Origin: Tunturibacter psychrotolerans
Lineage (GTDB): Bacteria; Acidobacteriota; Terriglobia; Terriglobales; Acidobacteriaceae
NCBI RefSeq assembly: GCF_040359615.1
Contig: NZ_CP132942.1
Coordinates: 4,836,001-4,900,000 of the forward strand
Length of the DNA stretch: 64,000 bases
Direction: 5' to 3'
This document shows positions 10,694 through 19,702 of this stretch, one piece after another. The translations under genes and the position numbers were made by a program. Each line of letters starts with the position of its first letter. Position 1 is the first letter of the stretch. Under the pieces are notes generated by a model. It was not told where the DNA came from. It saw only the letters and a list, made by a program, of their open reading frames with translations, and searched no databases.

Positions 10694-12316
10694 TCAATCA
10701 CTCAAGCCCTCGGTAATCCCATACTCCTTCAGCTTTCGGTAAAGCGTCGTCTTACCGATCCCCAGCAACTTCGCCGCCATCAATTTATCGCCGTTTAGCT
10801 GCCGGATCGTCCCAAGAATGGCTTGTTTCTCCATCTCGGCGATCGACACAATCCCGCCCTCCGGAACCCCCATCGAGCCACTCTGCTCCAGCCCGTCCTC
10901 ATCCATCGCGTGAATCGCAGCCCCCTGCAGCATACGGAAGTTCTGCAACTGCGTCGGCAGATCGCCAAGGTGAAGCACCGGCCCCGACGAAAGCGCACAC
11001 GCCCGCTCGACCGCATTCTCCAGCTCCCGAACATTGCCCGGCCAGTCATACTCCGCCATCGTCCGCAGCATCGAGTCCGAGAAACTCCGCTCCACTCCCG
11101 TCTCCTTCTCCATCCGCTTCAAAAAGTGCGTCGCCAACACCGCAATATCCTCTCGCCGATCTCGCAGCGGAGGAATGCGCAGATTCACCACGTTCAAACG
11201 AAAGTAGAGATCCTTGCGAAATCGCCCCTGCTCCACCATCGTCGCAAGATCACGATTGGTCGCCGCCAGCACGCGCGCCGAGATAGGCCTCGCCTGCGTC
11301 GCTCCCACCGGCCGCACCTCCTTCTCCTGAAGCGCACGCAGCAGCTTCGCCTGCAGATCGAGCGGCAGCTCTCCAATCTCATCCAAAAACACCGTTCCGC
11401 CGTCAGCCGAGGCCAGCAGCCCCTCCTTCGCGCGATCCGCCCCGGTAAAGGCTCCCTTCACATGCCCAAACAACTCGCTCTCAATCAGCGTCGGAACAAG
11501 CGACCCGCAGTCCACCGGCACAAAAGGCTTCGCCGCGTTCGGCCCGTTGAAGTGAATCGATCGTGCCACCAGCTCCTTGCCCGTTCCACTCTCGCCGAGG
11601 ATCAAAACCGGATGCGTCGAATAAGCCACCTTCGACAAGATCCTATAAAGTTTCTCCATCTCCGGAGAGCGGCCAACCAGCCCGCCCATTCCCTGTTGCG
11701 TTCTCAGTCTCTCGCGCAGTTGCCGGCTCTGCACATCCATGTGCAATTGCTGCCCCGTCCGCTCGAGCACCGCCGTCAACTCCTCCAGCGCAAACGGCTT
11801 GGTCAGATAATCGCCAGCACCGATCCGCATCGCTTCCACCGCAGACGACACCGTCGCAAACGCCGTCATCACAATTACCGCCGTATCCGGATGCAGCGCC
11901 TTCACCTGCTCCAGCAGCGGCAACCCACCTCCGCCCGGCAGCTTCAGATCCAGCAGCAGCAGATCGATCCGCCGCTGCTTGAGGATCTCCCGTGCCGCCG
12001 TTGCACTCTCAGCGCCCACCACTTCAAACCCCATTCCCGCTGCAATCTGGCAGCAGGCCTTCCGCACCGCCTCGTCATCGTCGACCACAAGCACATGCAG
12101 CAGCCCCAGGTGCTCCGCAGGGCTCACCGCGTGCGCTCGCGCATCCGGCGCCGCAACCGGCGAAACTCCTACCAGCACACCCGACGGCGAATTCGTGCCC
12201 ACATCCTCTCTCATCTGCTCCTCATTGGTCCTCTCGCTCAACACCGACACATTCCCCGTGCCATTGGTTTGCGCTCCTGCCGTTACAAAACCCGTCGTCC
12301 TTAGCATGCGATCCAC
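10694..12316 (-). CDS. Sigma-54-dependent response regulator (NtrC family)
   Basis: 540 residues. After a 70-residue leader comes a receiver domain (VLVVDDD, phospho-acceptor Asp in [10 protein letters not shown], Lys in TKPF). The AAA+ domain has Walker A GESGTGKE, the sigma-54 contact loop GAFTGA and Walker [11 protein letters not shown] Fis-type helix-turn-helix ends the protein ([20 protein letters not shown]). It binds enhancer-like sites and activates sigma-54 promoters when phosphorylated, presumably by the kinase encoded just upstream, whose reading frame overlaps it by 16 bases. The start within that overlap is uncertain; an internal ATG at MREDVG is possible. Confidence 0.93.
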   Translation of the reverse strand: MDRMLRTTGFVTAGAQTNGTGNVSVLSERTNEEQMREDVGTNSPSGVLVGVSPVAAPDARAHAVSPAEHLGLLHVLVVDDDEAVRKACCQIAAGMGFEVVGAESATAAREILKQRRIDLLLLDLKLPGGGGLPLLEQVKALHPDTAVIVMTAFATVSSAVEAMRIGAGDYLTKPFALEELTAVLERTGQQLHMDVQSRQLRERLRTQQGMGGLVGRSPEMEKLYRILSKVAYSTHPVLILGESGTGKELVARSIHFNGPNAAKPFVPVDCGSLVPTLIESELFGHVKGAFTGADRAKEGLLASADGGTVFLDEIGELPLDLQAKLLRALQEKEVRPVGATQARPISARVLAATNRDLATMVEQGRFRKDLYFRLNVVNLRIPPLRDRREDIAVLATHFLKRMEKETGVERSFSDSMLRTMAEYDWPGNVRELENAVERACALSSGPVLHLGDLPTQLQNFRMLQGAAIHAMDEDGLEQSGSMGVPEGGIVSIAEMEKQAILGTIRQLNGDKLMAAKLLGIGKTTLYRKLKEYGITEGLSD

Positions 12317-13254
12317 CCAGCCTCTCCCCGTACAACCGTCTTCACTCCAGAGTCATTCATCCTGATTGCCTCCCTCTCCAAATCCTTCCGCTGTTGTGCC
12401 ACTGCCTCGACCTGCTTCATCGCACTCCACTCCACAGAGATGCTTGTTCCCACCTCCGGCTGGCTCTCAATCGTGAGAGCCCCACCCGAGATGGCTACCA
12501 ACTCCCGCACCACTCGAAAACCAAGCCCACGCCCATTCGCCGAAGAGATACCGCCAGTCTGCATCAACCGCCGCACTGCCGCCTGATCCATCCCGCAGCC
12601 ACGATCTGTCACCGTCATCACGACCTGGCGCAGCGGCTCCTCCCCTTCGTGCTCCGCCTGTCTCCGCACGCCCTCCACATGAATCGAGATCGCCCCGACC
12701 CACGGAGTTGCCTCCGCGGCATTCTTCACCAGGTTCGTCAAAATTCTCTCCACCGACTCCACCGGTAGCTTCACCGGTTGAAACGCCCCCACACCAAACG
12801 AGATCTCCACCGTACGGCCAGCCACCCGGCTCAGCAGCCCACGCAACCGGTCCACCACATCCGGCAACACCGAAAACTCCCCCTGCACCTTCACGGGGCG
12901 ACCTGCACGCGCATGGTTTACCAGCCGGTCAATCATTGCCCAGCTGCGATCGCTCAACATCCTCAACTCATTGGCATATTCCTTGTGCTCTTCATGCAGC
13001 ACGCCAGGCAGAGCCAGCAAGTCAGAGTAAAGACTTAGTGCCCCCAACAGATTTCCCGCGTCATGCGCCAATCCCGCGCCCTCAGCCACGCCTGCGATTG
13101 CAGCCACCTCTGCCGCTGGCGCATCCGGCGTCTTCCGTGCCGTCGGCATCGCCGAACCATTAAGGTTCATCTGGCGTGTCACATGGCGAAGCGCCGCAAA
13201 CTTCCCCGAACAAAACTCTGGCCCCAAGGCAGTACTGCTCTGCGTTGCCTGCAT
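12301..13254 (-). CDS. Soluble sensor histidine kinase
   Basis: 317 residues, no membrane segment and no obvious sensory domain. The phospho-acceptor region is LAHDAGNLLGALS, close to the NtrB-like HE-x-x-N motif. The ATPase part has the N box (LTNLVKNAAEAT), the D box (VTDRGCGMD) and the G2 box (NGRGLGFRVV). It should phosphorylate the sigma-54 activator whose start codon lies inside its last codons. Lack of a sensor domain suggests that another protein supplies the signal. Start could also be the ATG of MNLNGSAM about 28 residues in. Confidence 0.85.
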   Translation of the reverse strand: MQATQSSTALGPEFCSGKFAALRHVTRQMNLNGSAMPTARKTPDAPAAEVAAIAGVAEGAGLAHDAGNLLGALSLYSDLLALPGVLHEEHKEYANELRMLSDRSWAMIDRLVNHARAGRPVKVQGEFSVLPDVVDRLRGLLSRVAGRTVEISFGVGAFQPVKLPVESVERILTNLVKNAAEATPWVGAISIHVEGVRRQAEHEGEEPLRQVVMTVTDRGCGMDQAAVRRLMQTGGISSANGRGLGFRVVRELVAISGGALTIESQPEVGTSISVEWSAMKQVEAVAQQRKDLEREAIRMNDSGVKTVVRGEAGWIAC

Positions 13255-13575
13255 TCCGTAAATCCACCATTCCTCCGCTTCGATATTGGTTACCGCGGAT
13301 ACACTTCTGTAATCACTTCAAGTGCCAAACTGGAACTCCTTTCCTAAGTGATTACACATCAACCGAAAACGCCTCCTGTCCACCTCCCTCGCTCACGGCG
13401 GCCACTTCCCAAATCGGAACCACAAACAACGTCGCCGCGCAAAATCCCCAACAAAACTCCAATCCAACCAAGTCCTCCCATTATGGAACCAATCCCATTT
13501 CGGAACACTCCCACAAAGGGCTCACGCCCGAACCCTTCCCATCGCACAAAGAACCACCCCAACTATAATTCCCTC
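13255..13575. other. Divergent intergenic region between kinase and rph
   Basis: 321 bases between two divergent genes. A frame runs through it into rph, but it is C- and A-rich with no protein-like composition and I treat it as noncoding. The only site I can name is the TATAAT box next to rph. No convincing sigma-54 (GG-GC) promoter was seen for the two-component pair. Confidence 0.5.
13564..13569 (+). promoter_or_regulatory. -10 box for leaderless rph transcript
   Basis: A perfect TATAAT ends six bases before the rph ATG (bases TCCCTC between). With the usual 6-8 base distance from -10 box to start point, transcription begins at or next to the A of the ATG, so the mRNA would have no leader and no ribosome binding site. 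No purine-rich site precedes the ATG. Confidence 0.55.
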
Positions 13576-14334
13576 ATGTCTGTAACCACCGCTACACCCT
13601 CCCCCCAGCTCTTCCGCCCCGACCACCGCCCCGCCGACGCACTCCGCCCCATCCGCATCACCCCGCACTACGTCGCCATGGCCGAAGGATCCGTCCTCAT
13701 GGAGTCCGGCAACACCCGTGTCCTCTGCAACGCCACCATCGAGCAGGGCGTCCCCGGCTGGCTCCGCAACTCCGGCCGCGGTTGGGTCACCGCCGAATAC
13801 GGCATGCTCCCCCGTGCCACCCTCACCCGCACCGCCCGCGAGAGCGAACGCGGCAAAGTCGGCGGCCGCACCCACGAGATCCAGCGACTCATTGGCCGCA
13901 GCCTCCGCAGCGTTGTCGACATGAAGGCCCTCGGCGAGCGCACCATCATCCTCGACTGCGACGTCCTCCAGGCCGACGGCGGCACTCGGACCGCTGCCAT
14001 CACCGGAGCCTGCGTAGCCCTGGCCCTCGCTCTCGGCAAGCTGGTAAAAGCCGGCACCCTCAAAACATCCCCACTCAAGCAAATGGTCGCCGCCACATCC
14101 GTCGGCATAGTCGACGGCAACGTCCTGCTCGACCTCGCCTACGAAGAAGACTCCCGCGCCGCCGTCGACATGAACGTCGTCATGCTCGCCAACGGTGGCC
14201 TCGTCGAGACCCAGGCCACCGCCGAGCACGACTCGTACACTCGCGCCCAGCTTGGCCAGATGCTCGACTTCGCCGAAAAAGGCATCCACGAACTCCTCGC
14301 CGCCCAGCTCGCCACCCTCAAGGACGCAATCTAA
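13576..14334 (+). CDS. rph: Ribonuclease PH
   Basis: 252 residues from the ATG at 13576; this matches the usual ~240-255 length, and the longer upstream frame is rejected. Family landmarks: RPADALRPI near the start, [28 protein letters not shown], the phosphate/RNA-binding stretch [15 protein letters not shown], and [19 protein letters not shown]. It is the phosphorolytic 3'-5' exoribonuclease that trims tRNA 3' ends, acting as a hexameric ring in the cytosol. Next to it on the plus strand, 160 bases on, is the sugar permease, probably a separate unit. Confidence 0.96.
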   Translation: MSVTTATPSPQLFRPDHRPADALRPIRITPHYVAMAEGSVLMESGNTRVLCNATIEQGVPGWLRNSGRGWVTAEYGMLPRATLTRTARESERGKVGGRTHEIQRLIGRSLRSVVDMKALGERTIILDCDVLQADGGTRTAAITGACVALALALGKLVKAGTLKTSPLKQMVAATSVGIVDGNVLLDLAYEEDSRAAVDMNVVMLANGGLVETQATAEHDSYTRAQLGQMLDFAEKGIHELLAAQLATLKDAI

Positions 14335-14494
14335 CCACAGCATTCAAGCAGTCTCTCGAGCCTGCGATGGCGTCGCCTTTCAAGGGCTTGCAAATCGCCA
14401 GGTACTCCCTTGCGTCCGAATGCTGATAATCCCGCTCTAACGCTGTAGAATCTTTCACGCCAACATAACTAGACCGAAGAGGCAGGGAAAAACC

Positions 14495-15832
14495 TTGAAT
14501 ATAGCTACTACCCAGCAGACCACCTACACCCGCGACCCCGAGGCCACCGACGTTCGAGCCATGAGCATCGCCACGGTGCTCTTCTTCATGTGGGGCTTCC
14601 TTACCTGTCTCAACGACATTCTCATTCCCCACCTCAAGGGCATCTTCAGCCTTAACTACGGTCAGGCCCTGCTCGTCCAGTTCGCCTTCTTCTCGTCCTA
14701 CTTCATCTTTGCGCTGCCCTCCGGAAAACTCGTCGACTGGCGCGGCTACAAACAGTCCATGGTCATCGGCCTCATCGTCATGGCTGCCGGAGCGCTGCTC
14801 TTTCTGCCCGCCGCCAGCACTGCATCCTTTCCGCTCTTCCTCTCCGCACTCGTCATTCTCGCCGCCGGCATCACCTGCCTCCAGGTCTCGGCCAACCCCT
14901 ACGTCACTAACCTCGGCCCGCAGGCCACCGCCGCCAGCCGCCTCAACCTTGCCCAGGCTTTCAACTCCTTCGGAACCACCATCGCTCCCTTCTTCGGCGG
15001 AGCACTCATCCTCGGCGCCATCCAGGCCTCTCCCGAGACGCTCAAATCCTTCTCTACTGCAGCTCTACAAACCTACCGCGAGCAGCAGGCTTCCTCGGTC
15101 CGCCTGCCCTATCTCGCCATCGCTCTCACCCTCCTGGTCCTCGCCGTCGCCATCGGCCTCATCAAACTCCCTACCACCGACTTCACTCGCGACTTCCGAC
15201 CCGGAGAACTCGCCAGCCGCCCTGCCGGCAGCATCTGGAAACAGCCTTATCTCCTCATGGCCACCCTCGGAATCTTCGTCTACGTCGGTGCCGAGGTTTC
15301 CATTGGCAGCTTCCTCATCAACTACCTCGGCCTACCTCAGATCATGAGCTTTCCCGAACGGACTGCCGCCCACTATGTCTCGCTCTATTGGGGCGGAGCC
15401 ATGATCGGCCGCTTCATCGGCTCCTACGTCCTTCGCTACATCAGCGCCGGGAAGGCACTCGCTGCGGCTGCCTTCATCGCCTTCTGTCTCGTGGTCACCA
15501 CTATGCTCACCACCGGCCACGTCGCGATGATCAGCGTCATCTCCATCGGCTTCTTCAACTCCATCATGTTCCCCAGCATCTTCAGCCTCGGCCTCGCCGG
15601 CCTGGGGGAGCTCACCAGCAAAGGCTCGAGCCTCATGGTCCAGGCCATCGTCGGCGGCGCCATCCTCCCGCTCGCCGAAGGCCACCTCGCCGACCGCGTC
15701 GGAGTCCAGCACGCCTTCGTCATCCCGACGATCTGTTACGTCTATATCGCGCTCTTCGGCTTCCTCGCCTCTCGTCGCAAAGACATCGAACAGGACCCCA
15801 GACAAGCATCCCACGCAGCCGCCGGCCACTAG
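14495..15832 (+). CDS. FucP/GluP-type sugar:proton symporter (MFS)
   Basis: 445 residues, twelve predicted helices, from a TTG preceded by GGCAGGG. The signature FFMWGFLTCLNDILIPHLKG in helix 1 and the NPYVTNLGP region after helix 4 are characteristic of the fucose/glucose/galactose permease family of the major facilitator superfamily. It imports a monosaccharide with protons; L-fucose, glucose and galactose are all possible. No sugar-utilisation gene is adjacent; LacD-type aldolase lies 4.7 kb further on. Confidence 0.9.
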   Translation: MNIATTQQTTYTRDPEATDVRAMSIATVLFFMWGFLTCLNDILIPHLKGIFSLNYGQALLVQFAFFSSYFIFALPSGKLVDWRGYKQSMVIGLIVMAAGALLFLPAASTASFPLFLSALVILAAGITCLQVSANPYVTNLGPQATAASRLNLAQAFNSFGTTIAPFFGGALILGAIQASPETLKSFSTAALQTYREQQASSVRLPYLAIALTLLVLAVAIGLIKLPTTDFTRDFRPGELASRPAGSIWKQPYLLMATLGIFVYVGAEVSIGSFLINYLGLPQIMSFPERTAAHYVSLYWGGAMIGRFIGSYVLRYISAGKALAAAAFIAFCLVVTTMLTTGHVAMISVISIGFFNSIMFPSIFSLGLAGLGELTSKGSSLMVQAIVGGAILPLAEGHLADRVGVQHAFVIPTICYVYIALFGFLASRRKDIEQDPRQASHAAAGH

Positions 15833-15855
15833 AGCAAGTTTCCCGTAGGTCTAAG

Positions 15856-15880
15856 TGTCCGGTAGCCGATTATCCGGACA
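15856..15880 (+). terminator. Weak hairpin behind the sugar permease
   Basis: TGTCCGG pairs with CCGGACA across an 11-base loop, 24 bases after the permease stop. There is no T-run, so a terminator role is only possible. Confidence 0.3.
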
Positions 15881-15987
15881 AGTAGCCATGAATCGTAATA
15901 TGTAATCGCGCGCCGACCCGTCTGTTGAGAAAAGAATTGCCTCTCGAGGCAACAAACCTGAATCCAAGTTTGTGCGGAGGCCACACT

Positions 15988-16932
15988 ATGATCGAGCCTT
16001 CTGATTTTCGGTTTACGAGAATCCCACTCAACCACGGAGGGGGCCGTATACCGGCACTCGGGTTTGGCACCTTGATTCCCGACCCAGCCGTGACGCTGAG
16101 TGCTACCAAAGAGGCGCTCGAAGCCGGATTTCGGCACTTCGATTGTGCAGAACGATACCTGAACGAGCCTCAGGTCGGCGAGGCGTTGCAGGCGGGATCC
16201 GCCGCGGGTGGGATTGCGCGCGAAGACATCTTTGTTACCACAAAGTTGTGGAACACCAATCATCGACCCGAGCGCGTCGAGCCAGCTTTTGAGGGGAGTC
16301 TGAAAAGACTCAAGCTCGACTATGTGGATCTCTATCTCATCCACACTCCATTCGCATTTCAACCCGGAGACAACCAGGATCCTCGCGATCAAAGCGGCAA
16401 CGTAATTTACGACGACGGCGTGACTCTGCTCGACACCTGGGGGGCGCTGGAGAGTCTTGTGGACCACGGCAAATGCCGCGCCATCGGACTGTCTGACATC
16501 AGCCTGAAAAAACTGTTGCCCATCTACGAATCGGCGCGAATCAAACCATCGGTGGTCCAGGTCGAATCACACCCCTATCTGCCGGAAACGGAGCTTCTGG
16601 AGTTCTGTAAGGAGAAGGACATTGTGCTTCTGGCCTTCGCGCCCTTGGGTCACGGAATGAAGCCGGGGCTACTCCACGATCCGGTCATTTCATCAATCGC
16701 CGCACGAGTTGGAAAGACGCCGGGGCAGGTGCTGCTGGCATGGGCGGTGCAGCGCGGCACGGCTTTGCTCACCACCCCAAAAAGTCCGGGTCGCGCGAAA
16801 GAGAATTTCGACATATCCCCCCTGCCGGAAGACGAGTTTGACGAAATCAATCGCATTCAGACAAGGCAGAGACTCAATGATGTCGTGAATACCGGCAGCC
16901 CGGGCTTCATTCCACGCGTTTCATCAACATAA
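15988..16932 (+). CDS. Aldo/keto reductase
   Basis: 314 residues from the ATG at 15988, which has GCGGAGG eight bases upstream; an upstream TTG in the same frame lacks one. The catalytic tetrad of the AKR superfamily is visible: Asp and Tyr in FDCAERYLNE, Lys in VTTKLWN, His in DLYLIHTPF. The NADPH-binding tail includes LLTTPKSPGRAKEN. It reduces aldehydes or ketones to alcohols in the cytosol. Third codon positions are less C-rich than in rph or the permease, and the next gene follows after 27 bases. Confidence 0.93.
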   Translation: MIEPSDFRFTRIPLNHGGGRIPALGFGTLIPDPAVTLSATKEALEAGFRHFDCAERYLNEPQVGEALQAGSAAGGIAREDIFVTTKLWNTNHRPERVEPAFEGSLKRLKLDYVDLYLIHTPFAFQPGDNQDPRDQSGNVIYDDGVTLLDTWGALESLVDHGKCRAIGLSDISLKKLLPIYESARIKPSVVQVESHPYLPETELLEFCKEKDIVLLAFAPLGHGMKPGLLHDPVISSIAARVGKTPGQVLLAWAVQRGTALLTTPKSPGRAKENFDISPLPEDEFDEINRIQTRQRLNDVVNTGSPGFIPRVSST

Positions 16933-16959
16933 AAAAGCCAAGCAACACCTGGAGCGGCC

Positions 16960-17343
16960 ATGCAAGAGGAACAGATACGTGAAGCCCTGAACGCACATTG
17001 GAATGCGTCGGCAGCTGGCGATGCAAACGCCGAACACGATATTTACCACGATGACGCCATCTGCGATTATCCGCAGTCAGGCGAGCGAATCTTCGGCCGA
17101 TACAACTTGCAGGCCTTGCGGAGTCATCATCCCGGAAAGCCGTCGGGCTTCAGTGTCAAGCGCATTCTCGGAAAAGGTGACGTCTGGATCACTGAATACA
17201 CCATCGTCTACCAGGGACGTCCAGCATACACAGTGAGCATCATGGAATTCCGCGACGGTAAGGTCGCGCACGAGACACAGTATTTCTCGGACCCCTTCGA
17301 GGCGCCGCCTTGGCGGAGCCAGTGGGTTCAGCAGATCGGGTGA
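16960..17343 (+). CDS. NTF2-like / SnoaL-like protein
   Basis: 127 residues, a single alpha+beta cone fold: N-terminal helix (IREALNAHWNASAAGD), then DIYHDDAICDYPQSGERIFGR, ending in strands with MEFRDGKVAHETQYFSDPF. This is the pattern of the nuclear-transport-factor-2 superfamily (SnoaL, ketosteroid isomerase, limonene epoxide hydrolase relatives). No catalytic assignment is possible. It follows the aldo/keto reductase closely and is likely in the same transcript. Confidence 0.8.
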   Translation: MQEEQIREALNAHWNASAAGDANAEHDIYHDDAICDYPQSGERIFGRYNLQALRSHHPGKPSGFSVKRILGKGDVWITEYTIVYQGRPAYTVSIMEFRDGKVAHETQYFSDPFEAPPWRSQWVQQIG

Positions 17344-17453
17344 CACCGCACTAAGAAGAAATTGATGTCAGCCTCTTCGAGAACATCGAAGGATGGGTTT
17401 GGACAAGGAGAGCAGGAATGCTCCGTGATGTGCTCGCCCACCGACTATTCCGG

Positions 17454-18017
17454 TCAATCCCGTCTCTCTGGCTGATTGTGTGAGGACCCTGGAGCCATTG
17501 CTTCAAACACGCCATCATTTCTGACCAGCTTATGAAAGAGGATTGCGGCGATGTGCATCAGGATGACTCCGAAAAAGGCAAATGCCAGGTAGTGATGTGC
17601 GTTCCACAGCAGCGTATGCAGGCTGGGACTTACAGGCAGGATCGATGGTAGATGCACACCGCCGAAAAGCACCACTGGATACTCCGCTGCGGACAACATA
17701 CCCCAACCGATCAGCGGCATGCTGATCATCAGCGCGTAAAAGATGTACTGCGACAGGTTCGCGGCCAGCTTTATCGGCTCTGGCAAATCGGCCGGCAGCG
17801 CAGGCGCGCCGTAATAGAGCCGGAACGCCAGACGAATAAGTGCCAGCACTAGGATGGCTATACCAAGTGGCTTGTGAATCTGGACCAATGTCAGGTATTT
17901 GGTGGTGATGGTCGACACCATACCTACACCGATAAACAACATGGACAGAATGCAGACTGCCATGAGCCAGTGAAGCAATCGCTGCGGCGCGGCAAAGCGT
18001 GTGCGGGTTATTATCAT
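17454..18017 (-). CDS. Cytochrome b561-type diheme membrane protein
   Basis: 187 residues with four membrane helices and His residues in place for two b hemes: FAAPQRLLHWLMAV, VQIHKPLGIAILVL, and HTLLWNAHHYLAFAFFGVILMHIAA. These proteins move electrons from the quinone pool to or across the periplasmic face. Its start overlaps the stop of the catalase-family gene by four bases (ATGA), so they are translationally coupled and probably form one electron-fed peroxidase system. It converges with the NTF2-like gene. Confidence 0.9.
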   Translation of the reverse strand: MIITRTRFAAPQRLLHWLMAVCILSMLFIGVGMVSTITTKYLTLVQIHKPLGIAILVLALIRLAFRLYYGAPALPADLPEPIKLAANLSQYIFYALMISMPLIGWGMLSAAEYPVVLFGGVHLPSILPVSPSLHTLLWNAHHYLAFAFFGVILMHIAAILFHKLVRNDGVFEAMAPGSSHNQPERRD

Positions 18018-19072
18018 TGCTTGGCTCCTGTCGCGGTACGCGGATAGTCTGCCTCTTCGGCTGTGCGGCTGTTGTACGACCGGGAATACGCTGCCGAGCG
18101 TGCAGCCGGGAATGGATCATCCGACGTAGTGATTCCGGCCGGGAGGACGGTCGGGTCGTAGTTGATGTCGCGGCAAGGGCCGTCGGGCTCCGGCTCGATC
18201 TGCTGTACCGTCATTGTTCCAACGTTGACCGTGCGACGATCCACAGGCCACGCCTTGTTGGGATCTGCAGTCGGGTCGCCGGGGTTGGCAACGGTGACGA
18301 TCAAGTTCCAGTGCTGAGGGCCCGCCGCCACACGCTGCGTGATCTCCTGCTCAAGATAATCGGGACCGCGCTTGGCCAGTTCCCCTGGCGAAATAGAAAC
18401 AGGTTGTGCCGCCGGGATCAACGACCAACGGATCGCATGCTTCGCGCCCGACTCATCGACAAACAGAAACGAGTTGAGACTGTTGTAAGGCTCCTCCGCA
18501 TAGCTCTCGGTCCATTGGTCACTCTTAGCCCAGGGGAGAAACGTAAGGAACTCCGGATTTGCGGCAATGAAGTTCTTCATCGCATCGCGGTCCTTACTCC
18601 CGGAGGCAGTCAAGAGGTCGTAGAAGGCCTGCGGAGTCGAAACGGGAAAGATCGGCGCATTGATCATGGAACTGCGCCACACCTGCCCGTCCGGCGTGGT
18701 GATGCTGATGCCGAGGCCGCGCGTACGCACCATTGCGTCCTCAGCATTCGGATTCGGAGTGCCAAGGTTGAACCGTCCCACAATCGGATACTGGCCCCGA
18801 ACGAAAACCGGCGCCTTGGAGAGTGCCGAACCTTCGCCGTTTGCCTCAAACGTTCCGGTAAAGCAGATGCCCTTGGCGTGGTTGCGCCGATGCCCCAATG
18901 CCGGTCCGCCCGGAGGCGCCAAACCAGCTACCAGCTTTTTGGGCGTCAGCCTGTTTGGAGACAGCCATCCAGCCGTATAGGCGAAACCGATCGCGGCGAT
19001 GCCAATCACCGCAGCAATAACTACGAACGGCCAAAGCCGAAAATCCTTCGATGATGCAGGAGACTGAACCAT
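18014..19072 (-). CDS. Catalase-family peroxidase, membrane-anchored
   Basis: 352 residues, about the length of the small 'catalase-related peroxidase' (SrpA-like) group rather than the ~480-residue monofunctional catalases. An N-terminal helix (about residues 14-34) anchors it so that the enzyme faces the periplasm. The distal heme His is in RRNHAKGICFTG, the Asn/Phe stretch around GRFNLGTPN follows, and RTRGLGISITTPDG is typical. It reduces peroxide using electrons, very likely from the coupled cytochrome b561. GAGG stands before the ATG. Confidence 0.9.
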   Translation of the reverse strand: MVQSPASSKDFRLWPFVVIAAVIGIAAIGFAYTAGWLSPNRLTPKKLVAGLAPPGGPALGHRRNHAKGICFTGTFEANGEGSALSKAPVFVRGQYPIVGRFNLGTPNPNAEDAMVRTRGLGISITTPDGQVWRSSMINAPIFPVSTPQAFYDLLTASGSKDRDAMKNFIAANPEFLTFLPWAKSDQWTESYAEEPYNSLNSFLFVDESGAKHAIRWSLIPAAQPVSISPGELAKRGPDYLEQEITQRVAAGPQHWNLIVTVANPGDPTADPNKAWPVDRRTVNVGTMTVQQIEPEPDGPCRDINYDPTVLPAGITTSDDPFPAARSAAYSRSYNSRTAEEADYPRTATGAKQ

Positions 19073-19165
19073 TCGAACCTCGTTTCTTCCAGTCTATGGG
19101 GTCAAACCGATACCATCACTCTGTTTTATCAAGAAGATCCGAGAGAGCGCACCGGAGTTTCTCTG

Positions 19166-19702
19166 CTACTTCGCCAACACCTTTCGCTCCAGACTCTTCG
19201 CAAAGTTAGGCGTCTCTTCTTTATTGTGCGTATCCGACGCAATCTGTCGCGCCTCCCGTGCCTTCCCAAGCGAGATCCCCTGTTTCTCAAAGAAAGCCAT
19301 CGACTCATCGATCGCACTTCCGTGAATGTGATTGCTGTGCTCGCAGGTCTTGTCGTCAATCTTCTTCACGCTCAACGTCCACTCCACATTCACCTTAGTG
19401 CGGCCATTCGCCGTAATTGAATCCGAGATCGAAACCATCTTGCATATATGCGGCTCGTGCACCTCTGCAATGTAGTGCTGAACCATCAGCGCATCGCCAA
19501 TAGTCTCGACATTGATCGACATCGGACGACCATCATCGGTGGTCGTGTTCCCCGCCGCAATGTGTGCGTGCGAACAGCGCTGATATTCCGCATCCGGCAG
19601 ATGCAGAAGCCAGTCTGCAATATCCACCTTCTCGATCGGCGCGTTGATGATGGCGGTCACGGTAGAGAGCGATAGGGTTCGGTCTACAGTCAAAGTGCTC
19701 AT
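19166..19702 (-). CDS. Conserved-looking hypothetical protein (possible SRPBCC fold)
   Basis: 178 residues, no signal peptide, with GGAG ahead of the ATG. The middle alternates strands (INVETIGDALMVQHYIAEV, KVNVEWTLSVKKIDDKTCEHSN) and ends in a basic helix, which is compatible with a polyketide-cyclase/START-like fold of about 150 residues. There is no motif that fixes a function. It has three Cys and several His in the first 120 residues. Separate from the catalase gene by 93 bases on the same strand. Confidence 0.6.
   Translation of the reverse strand: MSTLTVDRTLSLSTVTAIINAPIEKVDIADWLLHLPDAEYQRCSHAHIAAGNTTTDDGRPMSINVETIGDALMVQHYIAEVHEPHICKMVSISDSITANGRTKVNVEWTLSVKKIDDKTCEHSNHIHGSAIDESMAFFEKQGISLGKAREARQIASDTHNKEETPNFAKSLERKVLAK

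Noticed and set aside
10823..12304. 493-codon plus-strand frame
   Set aside because: Antisense to the sigma-54 regulator; Arg/His/Pro-rich, no domain.
13310..13340. TGGCAC on the minus strand as part of a sigma-54 promoter for the kinase
   Set aside because: The matching TTGC element at the required distance is absent (GTGA instead).
13348..13575. 76-codon N-terminal extension of rph
   Set aside because: Low-complexity Pro/Thr/Asn sequence absent from the family; contains the TATAAT box, and the ATG at 13576 gives the normal length.
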